DNA from: Streptomyces sp. TRM70350
GTDB taxonomy: Bacteria; Actinomycetota; Actinomycetes; Streptomycetales; Streptomycetaceae
NCBI RefSeq assembly: GCF_019219825.1
Contig: NZ_JAHUXH010000004.1
Coordinates: 62,001 to 126,000 of the forward strand
Reading direction: 5' to 3'
DNA length: 64,000 nucleotides
In this document: positions 16,754-25,173 of the stretch, piece after piece
Layout of the letters: each line of letters starts with the position of its first letter
How positions within the stretch are numbered: the stretch's first letter is position 1
Made by a program: the position numbers and the translations under genes
Notes under the pieces: model-generated
The model's database searches: none
Told to the model about the DNA's origin: nothing
Seen by the model: only the letters and a program-made list of their open reading frames with translations

Positions 16754-17242
16754 TCAGGCGGTCCGGCCGCGAGCGGCGGCGTCGTCGTCGTGTATCCGCG
16801 CCGCGGCCACGTCGCAGAACGCCTCAAGCCCCTGCACCAGCGCGATCCGCTGGGCGGCGGGCATCCGGTCCAGCACCGACCGCAACTCCTGTTCCCTGCG
16901 CCCGCGCAGATCGGACAGGAAGGCACGCCCCCGGCCGCTGAGATACAGCCGCACCTCCCGCCGGTCCGCCGGGCTCACGCCGCGCTCGACGAACCCGGCC
17001 GCCTGCAGCCGGTCGCACAGGCGGCTGGTGGAGGGCGGCGTGGAGGCGAGCGAGTCGGCGAGGGTACGCAGGTTGATGCCCTCGTGGTGTTCGAGGATGA
17101 GCATCACGCGCAGCTGGGAGGCGGACACCGGCGCGGTGGACGCCCGGCCCCAGAGGACCTCCAGCAGCTCCGCGGCCGTGGAGGTCACCCGCGCGGCGAC
17201 CTCGTCCGGCTCGGGGCGGGGGCGGAAGGCAGTCACGGTCAC
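16754..17242 (-). CDS. MarR-family transcriptional regulator (first of a paralogous pair)
   Basis: A 162-residue MarR protein: QLRVMLILEHHEGINLRTLA, the recognition helix in STPPSTSRLCDRLQAAGFVE and the wing DRREVRLYLSGRGRAF. It lies divergent to the phosphatase at 17380. A similar protein at 23320-23829 shares the SRLCDRLxAAG and RREVRLxL blocks. The two flank the partner-switching genes, so a role in their control is likely but unproven. Confidence 0.85.
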   Translation of the reverse strand: MTVTAFRPRPEPDEVAARVTSTAAELLEVLWGRASTAPVSASQLRVMLILEHHEGINLRTLADSLASTPPSTSRLCDRLQAAGFVERGVSPADRREVRLYLSGRGRAFLSDLRGRREQELRSVLDRMPAAQRIALVQGLEAFCDVAAARIHDDDAAARGRTA

Positions 17243-17379
17243 ACTCTCGCAGGCACTGGGACTGCCGTCAGCGTACTAGGCGCGCGAGCGGGCCACAGAT
17301 GCCCTGGAAGGGCGGTGCGGACGGAATTCACCGGCTGTGTCGCGTGAAGAGCCCTGCGAGCGTCAGACGGAGGATGGGG

Positions 17380-18552
17380 GTGTTGACCATCGTGAACAGA
17401 TTTGTGGCCGCCGAGCGGGCGTTGCGCACGGCGGCACCCCATGAGTTGCTCGACGCTGTCCGCCGCGTACTGGCCGAGCAGTACACGGCGGAGTCCGTCG
17501 AGCTCTACCTGGCCGACTACGGCCTGCGCGTGCTGCAGCCGGTGTCCGTGCCACCGCACACCCTGGAGCCGGTGTCGGTGCACACCAGCCCCGCGGGCCG
17601 GGCGTTCGGCGCCCAGGAGCCCTTCGTGGAGGACGTGCGGGACGGGGTGGTGTGCGCGCACCTGCCGGTCACCGTGCGCGGCGACCGGCTCGGCGTGCTG
17701 TCGGTGACGCTGCCCGGCGGGGACCACGTACAGCACTGCCTGGGCGAGTTGGCGGAGATCGCGGAGGTGCTCGGGCACGAGGTGGTCGTGGCCGAGCGGG
17801 ACACCGACGTCTATCTCCAGGCCCGCCGCAAGGACCGGCTGACGCTGGCCGCGGAGATGCAGTGGCAGCTGCTGCCCGGCCGGTCCTGCTCGCGCCCGGA
17901 GTACGAGCTGGGCGCCCAACTGGAGCCCGCGTACGCGATCTTCGGGGACAACTTCGACTGGTCCGCGACGGCCGACCGGCTGATGCTGTACGTCACCAAC
18001 GGCATGGGTGAGGGCATAGAGGCCTCCCTGTTGACGAACCTGGCGATCAGCGCGCTGCGCAACGCGCGGCGGGCCGGCCTCCCCCTCGCCGACCAGGCCG
18101 CGCTGGCCGACCAGGCGGTCTACGCCCGTTACCGGGGCCGCAGTTATCTGTCGGTGCTGATGTTCGACTTCGAACTCGCCACCGGCCGCGCCCGCGTGGT
18201 GGACGCCGGTTCCCCGCAGCTGCTGCGGCTGCGCGACGGGAAGGTCGAGCGTGTCACCTTCGAGGCCCAACTTCCGTTGGGCATGTTCGAGGAGACCGAC
18301 TACGTGGCGCAGGAATTCCAGGCCGAGCCCGGTGACCGGCTCGTCTTCGTCAGCGACGGGGTCTACGCCGTGGCCTCCCCGGGCGGGGAGGTGTACGGGG
18401 ACGCCGCGCTGGCGCGGGCGATCCTGTCCACCCGCCTGCTTCCCGCAGCCGAGGTCCCGCGCGCCATCCTCCGCGAGCTGACCGGCCATCGCGGCCGGCC
18501 GGTCCCGGACGACGACGCCCTCGTGGTGTGTCTGGACTGGCACGGGAGATGA
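17380..18552 (+). CDS. SpoIIE/PP2C-type phosphatase-like protein with altered metal site
   Basis: About 390 residues; GAF-like N-terminal region (about 1-150) with a C-terminal PP2C/SpoIIE domain (about 160-390). Conserved segments are LAAEMQWQLLPGR, FGDNFDWSA, RLVFVSDGVYAV and DDDALVVCLDW. In the usual DGMGHG metal motif this protein has TNGMGEG, so an expected metal-binding Asp is Asn. GTG 17380 is preceded by ACGGAGG at 17367-17373; ATG 17374 is the alternative but abuts that site. It precedes the rsbR-like gene by 145 bases. It may be a weak or regulatory phosphatase for a STAS protein. Confidence 0.8.
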   Translation: MLTIVNRFVAAERALRTAAPHELLDAVRRVLAEQYTAESVELYLADYGLRVLQPVSVPPHTLEPVSVHTSPAGRAFGAQEPFVEDVRDGVVCAHLPVTVRGDRLGVLSVTLPGGDHVQHCLGELAEIAEVLGHEVVVAERDTDVYLQARRKDRLTLAAEMQWQLLPGRSCSRPEYELGAQLEPAYAIFGDNFDWSATADRLMLYVTNGMGEGIEASLLTNLAISALRNARRAGLPLADQAALADQAVYARYRGRSYLSVLMFDFELATGRARVVDAGSPQLLRLRDGKVERVTFEAQLPLGMFEETDYVAQEFQAEPGDRLVFVSDGVYAVASPGGEVYGDAALARAILSTRLLPAAEVPRAILRELTGHRGRPVPDDDALVVCLDWHGR

Positions 18553-18697
18553 CCAGGGTCACGGCGAAGGTCCCCTCACGGATGGTGATCGCGTGTTGTT
18601 CGTGCCACATCCCCGGCGCTAATGTTTGTCATACGGCAATAAACAGCTGAAGCTGAGCCGCTCGCAAGGCCGCAGGAGCCTGTGCGGTAAGGAGACG

Positions 18698-19597
18698 ATG
18701 CAGGTGGAACAGCAGGACGCGGCGAACGAGTTGGCGACGCGGCAGGTGGCCGCCTTCCTCGACCGTTCCCGGGAGCAGATCGCCCAGCGCTGGGCCGACG
18801 CCAGCCTTTTCCGTACGGTCTTCACCGTCTCCCGCGACGAGGCCGTGGAGGCCGGCAAGGCCGTGGTCGACGCGCTGGCCGCGGTCGCCGGTTCCGGCAG
18901 GCTGGAGGACATCGCGGCGCCCGGATTCGAGGGGGTGCGCGACCAGTTGGGGCGGATGGCCGCCTCCCGGGCCCGTACCGGACTGAGCCCGGCGCAGATC
19001 GCCGACGAGGTCGCCGCGCTGCGCGAACCGGCCGTCGCCCTGCTGCGCGGCGGGTTCGCCGACCCGGCCGATCCGCAGGCCGGGGACTGTGTGCTGGCGC
19101 TGACCATGCTGATGGGCACCCTGCGGCTGGTGGTGATGGAACGGACGCTCAGCGCGGGCGAGGAACTGATCGAGCGTCAGCGGCAGCAGCTGCTGGAAGT
19201 GGCCACGCCGGTGGTCAAGTTGTGGGAGGGCACCGTCGCCGTACCGCTGATCGGCACCCTGGACAGCGCGCGCAGCCAGGTCGTGATGGAGAACCTGCTG
19301 GACGCGATCGTCGCCCAGCGCGCCCGGTACGCCATCCTCGACATCACCGGCGTGCCCACCGTCGACTCGCTGGTCGCCCAGCACCTGATGAAGACGGTGG
19401 CCGCCGCCCGGCTGATGGGCGCCGAGTGCATCGTCTCCGGCATCCGCCCCGCGATCGCGCAGACCATCGTCCACCTCGGCATCGACCTCGGATCCGTGCT
19501 CACCCACGCCACCCTCGCCGACGCGCTCGCCTACGCCATCACCCAGCAGGACGCCGAGCGCTCGACGCGCGCGGCGGCGGGAGCGGGCCCGCGGTGA
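18698..19597 (+). CDS. rsbR: RsbR-like stressosome scaffold (N-terminal sensor plus STAS domain)
   Basis: A 299-residue protein with an N-terminal helical RsbR-type sensor region (about 1-165) and a C-terminal STAS domain (about 175-285). The threonines that RsbT phosphorylates in RsbRA have equivalents in DITGVPTVDS and SGIRPAIAQT. RsbR and RsbS co-assemble in stressosomes that hold RsbT until stress. ATG 18698 is preceded by AAGGAGA at 18689-18695. The next gene overlaps its stop by four bases. Confidence 0.88.
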   Translation: MQVEQQDAANELATRQVAAFLDRSREQIAQRWADASLFRTVFTVSRDEAVEAGKAVVDALAAVAGSGRLEDIAAPGFEGVRDQLGRMAASRARTGLSPAQIADEVAALREPAVALLRGGFADPADPQAGDCVLALTMLMGTLRLVVMERTLSAGEELIERQRQQLLEVATPVVKLWEGTVAVPLIGTLDSARSQVVMENLLDAIVAQRARYAILDITGVPTVDSLVAQHLMKTVAAARLMGAECIVSGIRPAIAQTIVHLGIDLGSVLTHATLADALAYAITQQDAERSTRAAAGAGPR

Positions 19598-19989
19598 GCG
19601 CTTCCGCCGCCGATCACCCCGCGGCCCCGGTACCCGTACTGGCCCTGGGGGACATCCTGCTCGTCACCCTCCAGGGCGAGTTGCACGACGGGATGGCAGA
19701 GCAGCTCCAGCACGACATCACCCAGCGCATCGCGGGCAGCAAGGTGGCCGGGGTGGTCATCGACATCTCCGGCGTGGACATCGTCGACTCCTTCCTCGGC
19801 CGCGTCCTCGCCGAGATCGCCTCCACCGCCCGCCTGCTGGCCGCCCGCACGGTGCTGGCCGGCATGCGACCCGCCGTGGCCATCACGCTCGTCGAACTGG
19901 GGCTCACCCTGCCCGGTCTGCACACCGCCCTGGACACCGAACGCGCCCTGGAACTCCTCGGCCGCCCCGCGAGCAGGGGGCGACCATGA
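19594..19989 (+). CDS. rsbS: RsbS-like STAS antagonist
   Basis: A 131-residue single STAS-domain protein. The phosphorylatable serine of RsbS sits in DISGVDIVDSFLGRVL, with LAGMRPAVAITLVELG following. GTG 19594 overlaps rsbR by four bases, and its stop overlaps rsbT. In Bacillus, RsbS is the second stressosome shell protein and is dephosphorylated by RsbX; here an RsbX-like domain lies two genes downstream. Confidence 0.9.
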   Translation: MSASAADHPAAPVPVLALGDILLVTLQGELHDGMAEQLQHDITQRIAGSKVAGVVIDISGVDIVDSFLGRVLAEIASTARLLAARTVLAGMRPAVAITLVELGLTLPGLHTALDTERALELLGRPASRGRP

Positions 19990-20435
19990 CGCCGACCTCC
20001 CGCCACGCCGCCGCGACCACCCTGCCGATCGGCTCGGACGCCGATCTGGCCTGGGTACGGCAGCAGGTGCGGCAGGTCGGCGCCGAACTCGGGTTCGGGC
20101 TGGTGCAGTTGACCAAACTGGTCACCGCGGCCAGCGAACTCGCCCGTAACACGCTCGTCCACGGCGGCGGAGGGCACGTGGAGATCACCCCGTTGGACAA
20201 CGGACAGGACCGGGGACTGCGGCTGTCGTTCGTCGACGCCGGTCCCGGCATCCGGGACGTCGAGCTGGCCATGACCGACGGCTACACCACCGGCGGCGGC
20301 CTGGGCCTCGGCCTGAGCGGGGCCAAGCGCCTGGTCAACGAACTGACCATCGACACCGAGCCCGGCCGGGGCACCACCGTCACCGTCGTCGCCTGGAACG
20401 CCGTGCTCCCCACCGCCCGGCCGGGGACCGTATGA
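19986..20435 (+). CDS. rsbT: RsbT-like serine/threonine kinase (GHKL ATPase)
   Basis: A 149-residue GHKL kinase. The N box is in ELARNTLVHGGGG, G1 is FVDAGPGI and G2 is GGLGLGLSGAKRL. RsbT phosphorylates RsbR/RsbS and, when released, activates an RsbU-type phosphatase. Overlapping starts and stops with both neighbours make rsbR-S-T a single translational unit. Confidence 0.92.
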   Translation: MTPTSRHAAATTLPIGSDADLAWVRQQVRQVGAELGFGLVQLTKLVTAASELARNTLVHGGGGHVEITPLDNGQDRGLRLSFVDAGPGIRDVELAMTDGYTTGGGLGLGLSGAKRLVNELTIDTEPGRGTTVTVVAWNAVLPTARPGTV

Positions 20436-21499
20436 GCCGGGTCTGGGACATCCCCGTGCACGACTCCACCCGGGTCCGCGACGTCCGGGTCGCCGCCGAG
20501 GCGGCCGGCGCCCAGGCCGGGCTCGACCCGCACCGCATCGCGGTGGCCGCCCTGGTGGCCACCGAACTCGCCACGAACCTCGTCAAACACGCCGACGGCG
20601 GCCGCATCGTGATCAACCTCGTCGAACGCCCCGCACCCGACACCCCCGTGCCCTCGGTGCAGCTCGTCTCCCTCGACCACGGACCCGGCATCACCGACGT
20701 CGAGGCCGCGCTGCGCGACGGCCACACCACCGCCTCCGCCTCCCTCGGCGCGGGCCTCGGCACCTGCCTGCGGATATCCAGCGACTTCGACCTGTACAGC
20801 ACCCGCGGCCGGGGCACCGTCGCGATCGCCCGCATCGACCGGACGCCCCGGGCCCGGCGGACGGTGCCCTCGTCCGGACCGCGCGTGGGAGGCATCAACA
20901 TCCCCCTCGCGCAGGCCGAGCACTCCGGCGACGCCTGGAGCTGGGTGCGCACCCAGCGGCGGCTGACGCTGATGCTCGCCGACGGGCTCGGCCACGGCGC
21001 CAAGGCAGCCCAGGCCTCCGGCGCCGCCGTCCAGGAACTGCACCGCACCGGACACCTGCCGCCCGTGGAGATCCTGCGGCACCTCAACACCGCGCTGCGG
21101 ACCACCCGGGGCGCGGCCGTCGCCGTAGCACAGGTGGACATGGACACCGACCAGCTCGGCTTCGCCGGCATCGGCAACATCGGCGCCCGCCTGCACACCG
21201 ACGGTGCCTGGCAGCCGCTGGTCTCGCATCCCGGCATCGTCGGCGCGCACTTCCCGGCCACCGTGCCGCTGCGACAGCTCCCGTGGCGGCCGGACAGCCT
21301 GCTCGTCCTGCACAGCGACGGGCTGCCCAGCCGCTGGACCCCGCCCGGCGACCCCCGTCTCCTCCACCACGACCCCGCGGTGGTGGCCGCGGCCGTCCTG
21401 CGCGATGCCAGCAGCGCCGCCCGCCCCCTACGCGACGACACCAGTGTGGCCGTACTGGCCCCCGACAGCCGGATTCGCGCCCATGACCGCCGCCCCTGA
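20432..21499 (+). CDS. Fusion of a GHKL ATPase domain and an RsbX-like phosphatase
   Basis: 355 residues with two parts: an N-terminal GHKL anti-sigma-type domain (about 1-135; ATELATNLVKHADGG, LDHGPGI, GAGLGTCLR) and a C-terminal PP2C domain (about 150-340; LMLADGLGHGAKAAQAS, GIGNIGARL, LVLHSDGLPS, DDTSVAVL). The metal Asp residues are intact. The order after rsbT and the domain type suggest it resets the stressosome as RsbX does, with the kinase-like domain perhaps binding a second STAS target. The last 17 bases overlap the next gene. Confidence 0.87.
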   Translation: MSRVWDIPVHDSTRVRDVRVAAEAAGAQAGLDPHRIAVAALVATELATNLVKHADGGRIVINLVERPAPDTPVPSVQLVSLDHGPGITDVEAALRDGHTTASASLGAGLGTCLRISSDFDLYSTRGRGTVAIARIDRTPRARRTVPSSGPRVGGINIPLAQAEHSGDAWSWVRTQRRLTLMLADGLGHGAKAAQASGAAVQELHRTGHLPPVEILRHLNTALRTTRGAAVAVAQVDMDTDQLGFAGIGNIGARLHTDGAWQPLVSHPGIVGAHFPATVPLRQLPWRPDSLLVLHSDGLPSRWTPPGDPRLLHHDPAVVAAAVLRDASSAARPLRDDTSVAVLAPDSRIRAHDRRP

Positions 21500-23231
21500 C
21501 ATCTGGAAGATCAGCTCGGCCGCCGACGCCGCCCGGGCCCGGAGCGCCGTCGCCCGGCTCACCGCGCACGCCCCGGTCCTCGACCGCGCCCGCTTCCTGA
21601 CCGACCTCACCGCACAGCTCCGGCGCTGCCTCGACGAAGGCGGCGCGGAACTCGTCCTCGCCGCCCGCAACGCCGACCGGCTCCAGGTCGACGTACGACC
21701 GGCGGGCCGACCGCCGCGCCGCCTCACGCTCGCCTGCCCTCGACTTCCCGGCGGGGAGGGCGCCGACAGCACGGACCTCGCCGACGCCCTGCTCGCCGCG
21801 GACAAGGACATCGCGGCGGTCCTGGAGTGTCTGGAGGAGAAGGACGAACTGGTCCGCTTCCACCGCGAGGAGCTGCACGAGACCAACCAGGGCGTGCTGG
21901 CCCTGCACGCCGAACTGGACGCGGGCGCACGCGCCCAGCGGGAGCTGCTCGACGCCGAGCGGGCCGCGCGCGCCGAGGCCGAGAAGGCACGCCGACTGCT
22001 GACCTTCCTCGCCGACGCCAGCGCCGCCGTGACCGCCTCGCTCGACCACGAGGCCATCCTGCGCCGCCTGCCCGAACTGCTCGTCCCCGAGTACGCCGGG
22101 CATGTCGACGTCTGGCTCTTCGACGACGAGCAGGTGCCCCGGGGCGGCGGCCGCCCCGGGGCCGCCGTGACCGCCGCCCGCACCGGCCGCCCCCAGCACG
22201 CCGCCGACCACCCGGGCGGCCTGCCCGGCGTCGACGACCTGCCCGCCTCCGTGCTGGCCCCGGGCCGGCCGCTGCTGTGCATCCCGCTCACCGGGCACCG
22301 GATGCTGGGCGTGCTGACGCTGACCGCTCCCGGCCCCCGCTTCGACCCGGACACCTCCGTCATGCTGGTCGAACTGGCCCGCAGGATCGGCACCGCCCTC
22401 GACCACGCCCGCCGCTACGAACAGCACCGCGACATCGCCGAGGCCCTGCAGCGCGCCCAGCTCACCGACCTGCCCGACATCGAGGGCGTCACCCTGGCCG
22501 CGCGCTATCTGCCCGCCACACGCGGCCTCAACATCGGCGGCGACTGGTACGACGCCTTCCCGCAGCCCGACGGCAGCCTGCTCGCGGTGATAGGAGACGT
22601 CACGGGGCACGGCCTGCGGGCGGCCGTGATGATGGGCCAGTTGCGTACCGCCCTGCGCGCGTACGCCGTGGAGGGTGACGGGCCCGGCCGGATCCTCACG
22701 CGGCTGCACCACATGCTCGGCCAGCAGCAGCCCGACCTGTACGCCACCGCGGTCGTCGCCCGCTTCCGGCCCGGCGACCCCACCCTCGTGTGGGCCGCCG
22801 CCGGGCACCCGCCCCTCGTGGTGCGCGAACCGGACGGCTCGGTGCGGGTCCTGGACGCCAAGCCGGGGATCATGCTGGGGGTGCCCATCCCGTACGAGTT
22901 CCAGGAGCACGCCGTCGACCTCCCGCCCGGCTCGACACTCGCGCTGTACACCGACGGCCTGGTCGAGCGGCGGGCCCTGGGCATCGACCCCGGCATCGAA
23001 CGGCTCACCGAGGCCCTGGCCGCGCTGAGCGGCACGGAACTGGAGCGGGACCTGGACGCCTCCGCCGAGTCCCTGCTCAAGCCGATGCTGCACGACTCCG
23101 AACGCGACGACGACGTCTGCATGCTGCTCTGCCACACCACCCGGACACCGTCCCCGGTGCCCGTACCGTCCCCGAGACCGGACCGAGGCGCCGTGCGGAC
23201 CGACGTCCCGGACCGGTCGCTGCCGCGATAG
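21483..23231 (+). CDS. RsbU-like PP2C phosphatase with GAF domain
   Basis: 582 residues. The N-terminus (about 1-90) looks like a degenerate GHKL/RsbT-like fold. A coiled coil (about 100-170, ELHETNQGVLALHAELD) joins it to a GAF domain (about 175-310), followed by an SpoIIE-type phosphatase (about 320-560) with GGDWYDAF, IGDVTGHGLRAAVMM, LYTDGLVERR and DDDVCMLL; all the metal aspartates are present. This is the natural target of the kinase switch upstream and would dephosphorylate an anti-anti-sigma protein coded elsewhere. ATG 21483 gives a 17-base overlap with the preceding gene. Confidence 0.87.
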   Translation: MTAAPDIWKISSAADAARARSAVARLTAHAPVLDRARFLTDLTAQLRRCLDEGGAELVLAARNADRLQVDVRPAGRPPRRLTLACPRLPGGEGADSTDLADALLAADKDIAAVLECLEEKDELVRFHREELHETNQGVLALHAELDAGARAQRELLDAERAARAEAEKARRLLTFLADASAAVTASLDHEAILRRLPELLVPEYAGHVDVWLFDDEQVPRGGGRPGAAVTAARTGRPQHAADHPGGLPGVDDLPASVLAPGRPLLCIPLTGHRMLGVLTLTAPGPRFDPDTSVMLVELARRIGTALDHARRYEQHRDIAEALQRAQLTDLPDIEGVTLAARYLPATRGLNIGGDWYDAFPQPDGSLLAVIGDVTGHGLRAAVMMGQLRTALRAYAVEGDGPGRILTRLHHMLGQQQPDLYATAVVARFRPGDPTLVWAAAGHPPLVVREPDGSVRVLDAKPGIMLGVPIPYEFQEHAVDLPPGSTLALYTDGLVERRALGIDPGIERLTEALAALSGTELERDLDASAESLLKPMLHDSERDDDVCMLLCHTTRTPSPVPVPSPRPDRGAVRTDVPDRSLPR

Positions 23232-23319
23232 CGAGGAGGCGGGTGAAGGGGGACAGCACCGACACAGGCGATCTTCGCGGCAGTACGGCGGCCATGTATG
23301 CGCCTCGCGCGGGCCGCAC

Positions 23320-23829
23320 TCATGCGTCGGGTGCCGCGTCCCCCGGAAACGGCGCCTCCCGGGGCCGGGTCGCCAGGAACGCCCGCAGCCCCCGGCTGAG
23401 CGCGTCCCGCTCGCCGGGCTCCATCACCGCCAGCGCCGCCCCCAGCGCCCGCGCCCGCCGCTCGGCCACATCGCCGAGCACATGCCGCCCATGGGCCGTC
23501 AGACTCAACCGCACCTCACGCCGTCGGCGCGGATGCAGCGCCCGCTCCAGCAGCCCGGCCGCCTCCAGCCGGTCGCACAGCCGACTGGCCGTCGGAAGCC
23601 CTATGTCCAGCCGCTCCGCCAGCCCCGTCAGATTCAGCCCCGGCGCCACCTCCAGCGCCCGCAACGCCCGCAACTGGTGCGGCGACAACCGCAGCGCCGC
23701 GCCCTGCGCCGACAGCGACCACAGGTTCGCCAGGCTCTCCACGGCATCGGCGATCTCCAGCGCGACGGCCTCCGGACCGTCACCCGATCCCTTCGCCTGA
23801 TCGTCGCCGGGGCCGCCGAGGTGGGTCAC
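23320..23829 (-). CDS. MarR-family transcriptional regulator (second of the pair)
   Basis: A 169-residue MarR protein (SPHQLRALRALEVAPGLNLT, LPTASRLCDRLEAAGLLE, RRREVRLSLTAHGRHVL). It is clearly related to the protein at 16754-17242. It converges on the phosphatase operon and is divergent from the iclR gene, 192 bases away. Control of one of these neighbours is likely; no operator could be assigned. Confidence 0.85.
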   Translation of the reverse strand: MTHLGGPGDDQAKGSGDGPEAVALEIADAVESLANLWSLSAQGAALRLSPHQLRALRALEVAPGLNLTGLAERLDIGLPTASRLCDRLEAAGLLERALHPRRRREVRLSLTAHGRHVLGDVAERRARALGAALAVMEPGERDALSRGLRAFLATRPREAPFPGDAAPDA

Positions 23830-24021
23830 GAAACATCACTTTCAGTAAGCTCGGGGCGTGTGGGTCAGCCTCTCAGAGGCTGTACCCGAAGCGGGCGAGG
23901 ACAAGCAGCACCGCGCAGACCACCAACCATTGCCGTCCGGAGTCTCGACGCCGGATGCACCGTGCCGCAGACTCACCCCAGAACCGGGTCGTTTCGCGTG
24001 CGCCGGGGAGGTGGGCACAGG

Positions 24022-24909
24022 GTGGACACGACCGTCGAGTCGGCGTCGGGCCCATCGGACGGCGAGAGCCGGGCCGCGCCGGGACCCGTGCTGGGCCGGG
24101 CGCTGCGGGTGCTCGGTGCCTTCAGTCCCGCCCGGCCCGCGCTGACGCTGAGCGAACTGTCGCGGAGCTGTGGCCTGCCCACCTCGACCGTGCACCGGAT
24201 GCTCGGGCCGCTGCTGGAGTGGGGCGCGCTGGAGCGCGGCGCGGACGGGCGGTACCGGGTGGGGCTGCGGCTGTGGGAGCTGGGCGCGCTCGCGCCGCGC
24301 GGGCCCGGGCTGCGGGAGCGGGCGCTGCCGTATCTGGAGGACCTGTTCCAGAGCACCGGCGAGAACGTGCAGCTCGCGGTGCGGGAAGGCACCGAGCTGG
24401 TGTTCGTGGAGCGGATCCGGGGGACCGGCGCGGTGCCCGTGCTCACCCGGGTCGGCGGTCGCTTCGCGATGAGCGCCACCGGAGTGGGCCTCGTCCTGCT
24501 CGCGCACGCGCCGCGCGACGTGCAGGACGAGGTACTGGCCGGGCCCGTGCCCCGCTTCACCGAACGGACCCTCACCGATCCGCAGGTCCTGCGCCGCGTC
24601 CTGGGCGACATCCGCCGCGTCGGCTACGCCGTCAGCGACCGGCAGGTCACCATGGACGCCCTCTCCGTCGCGGCTCCCGTGTACGGGCCGGGGGAGGGCG
24701 TGGTCGCCGCGGTCTCCCTGGTCGTACGCCACTGCGAGGGCCACCCCCGCTCACCGCACCTGCTGGCACCCCTCGTCTGCACCACGGCCCGAGCCATCAC
24801 GCGCGCCCTGGGCACCCGGCCCACCGGCGCACCGGCCCGTGAGGCCACACCGTGCCTGGCGGGGGAGGACTGCGCCTGCGGGGCGGCTTCGCCGACTCGG
24901 GACGCGTAA
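24022..24909 (+). CDS. IclR-family transcriptional regulator
   Basis: A 295-residue IclR protein. The N-terminal winged helix has VLGRALRVLGAFSPARPALT and SRSCGLPTSTVHRMLGPLLE; the effector-binding part has GENVQLAVREGTELVFVERI, AMSATGVGLVLLAHAP and DRQVTMDALSVAAPVYGPGE. GTG 24022 is preceded by GGGGAGG at 24005-24011. It ends 264 bases before the vanA-like gene on the same strand. IclR proteins often control aromatic catabolism, so vanillate or a related acid is a sensible effector guess. Confidence 0.88.
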   Translation: MDTTVESASGPSDGESRAAPGPVLGRALRVLGAFSPARPALTLSELSRSCGLPTSTVHRMLGPLLEWGALERGADGRYRVGLRLWELGALAPRGPGLRERALPYLEDLFQSTGENVQLAVREGTELVFVERIRGTGAVPVLTRVGGRFAMSATGVGLVLLAHAPRDVQDEVLAGPVPRFTERTLTDPQVLRRVLGDIRRVGYAVSDRQVTMDALSVAAPVYGPGEGVVAAVSLVVRHCEGHPRSPHLLAPLVCTTARAITRALGTRPTGAPAREATPCLAGEDCACGAASPTRDA

Positions 24910-24929
24910 CGGGCGGTCCCCCCGACTCC

Positions 24930-24946
24930 TTCCCGGCATCCGGGAA
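24930..24946. terminator. Small perfect hairpin after iclR
   Basis: TTCCCGG-CAT-CCGGGAA forms a 7-bp perfect stem with a 3-base loop, 20 bases after the iclR stop and with no T-run. It could be a weak terminator or a palindromic regulator site for the vanA-like operon. The rest of the 264-base gap shows no gene. Confidence 0.4.
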
Positions 24947-25173
24947 ACCCCCTCGCCCCCCGTCGCCCGCCCGGCCAGAATCCCCGCATCCGCCGCACCC
25001 CCGGGGCGCGTACGAGCCGCCGTACCGCACCACCGTGCCCCGACCGCCGTGTGCCGGACGCCGGACCGGGCCGTCGACGACGGAGGGCTGCCATGACCTG
25101 TCCCCGCGCAGATGTACGCACCGCGTCCCCGGTCCAGTGACCCGCCTTCGCGTGCCTCACGAAAGGAACGCCA

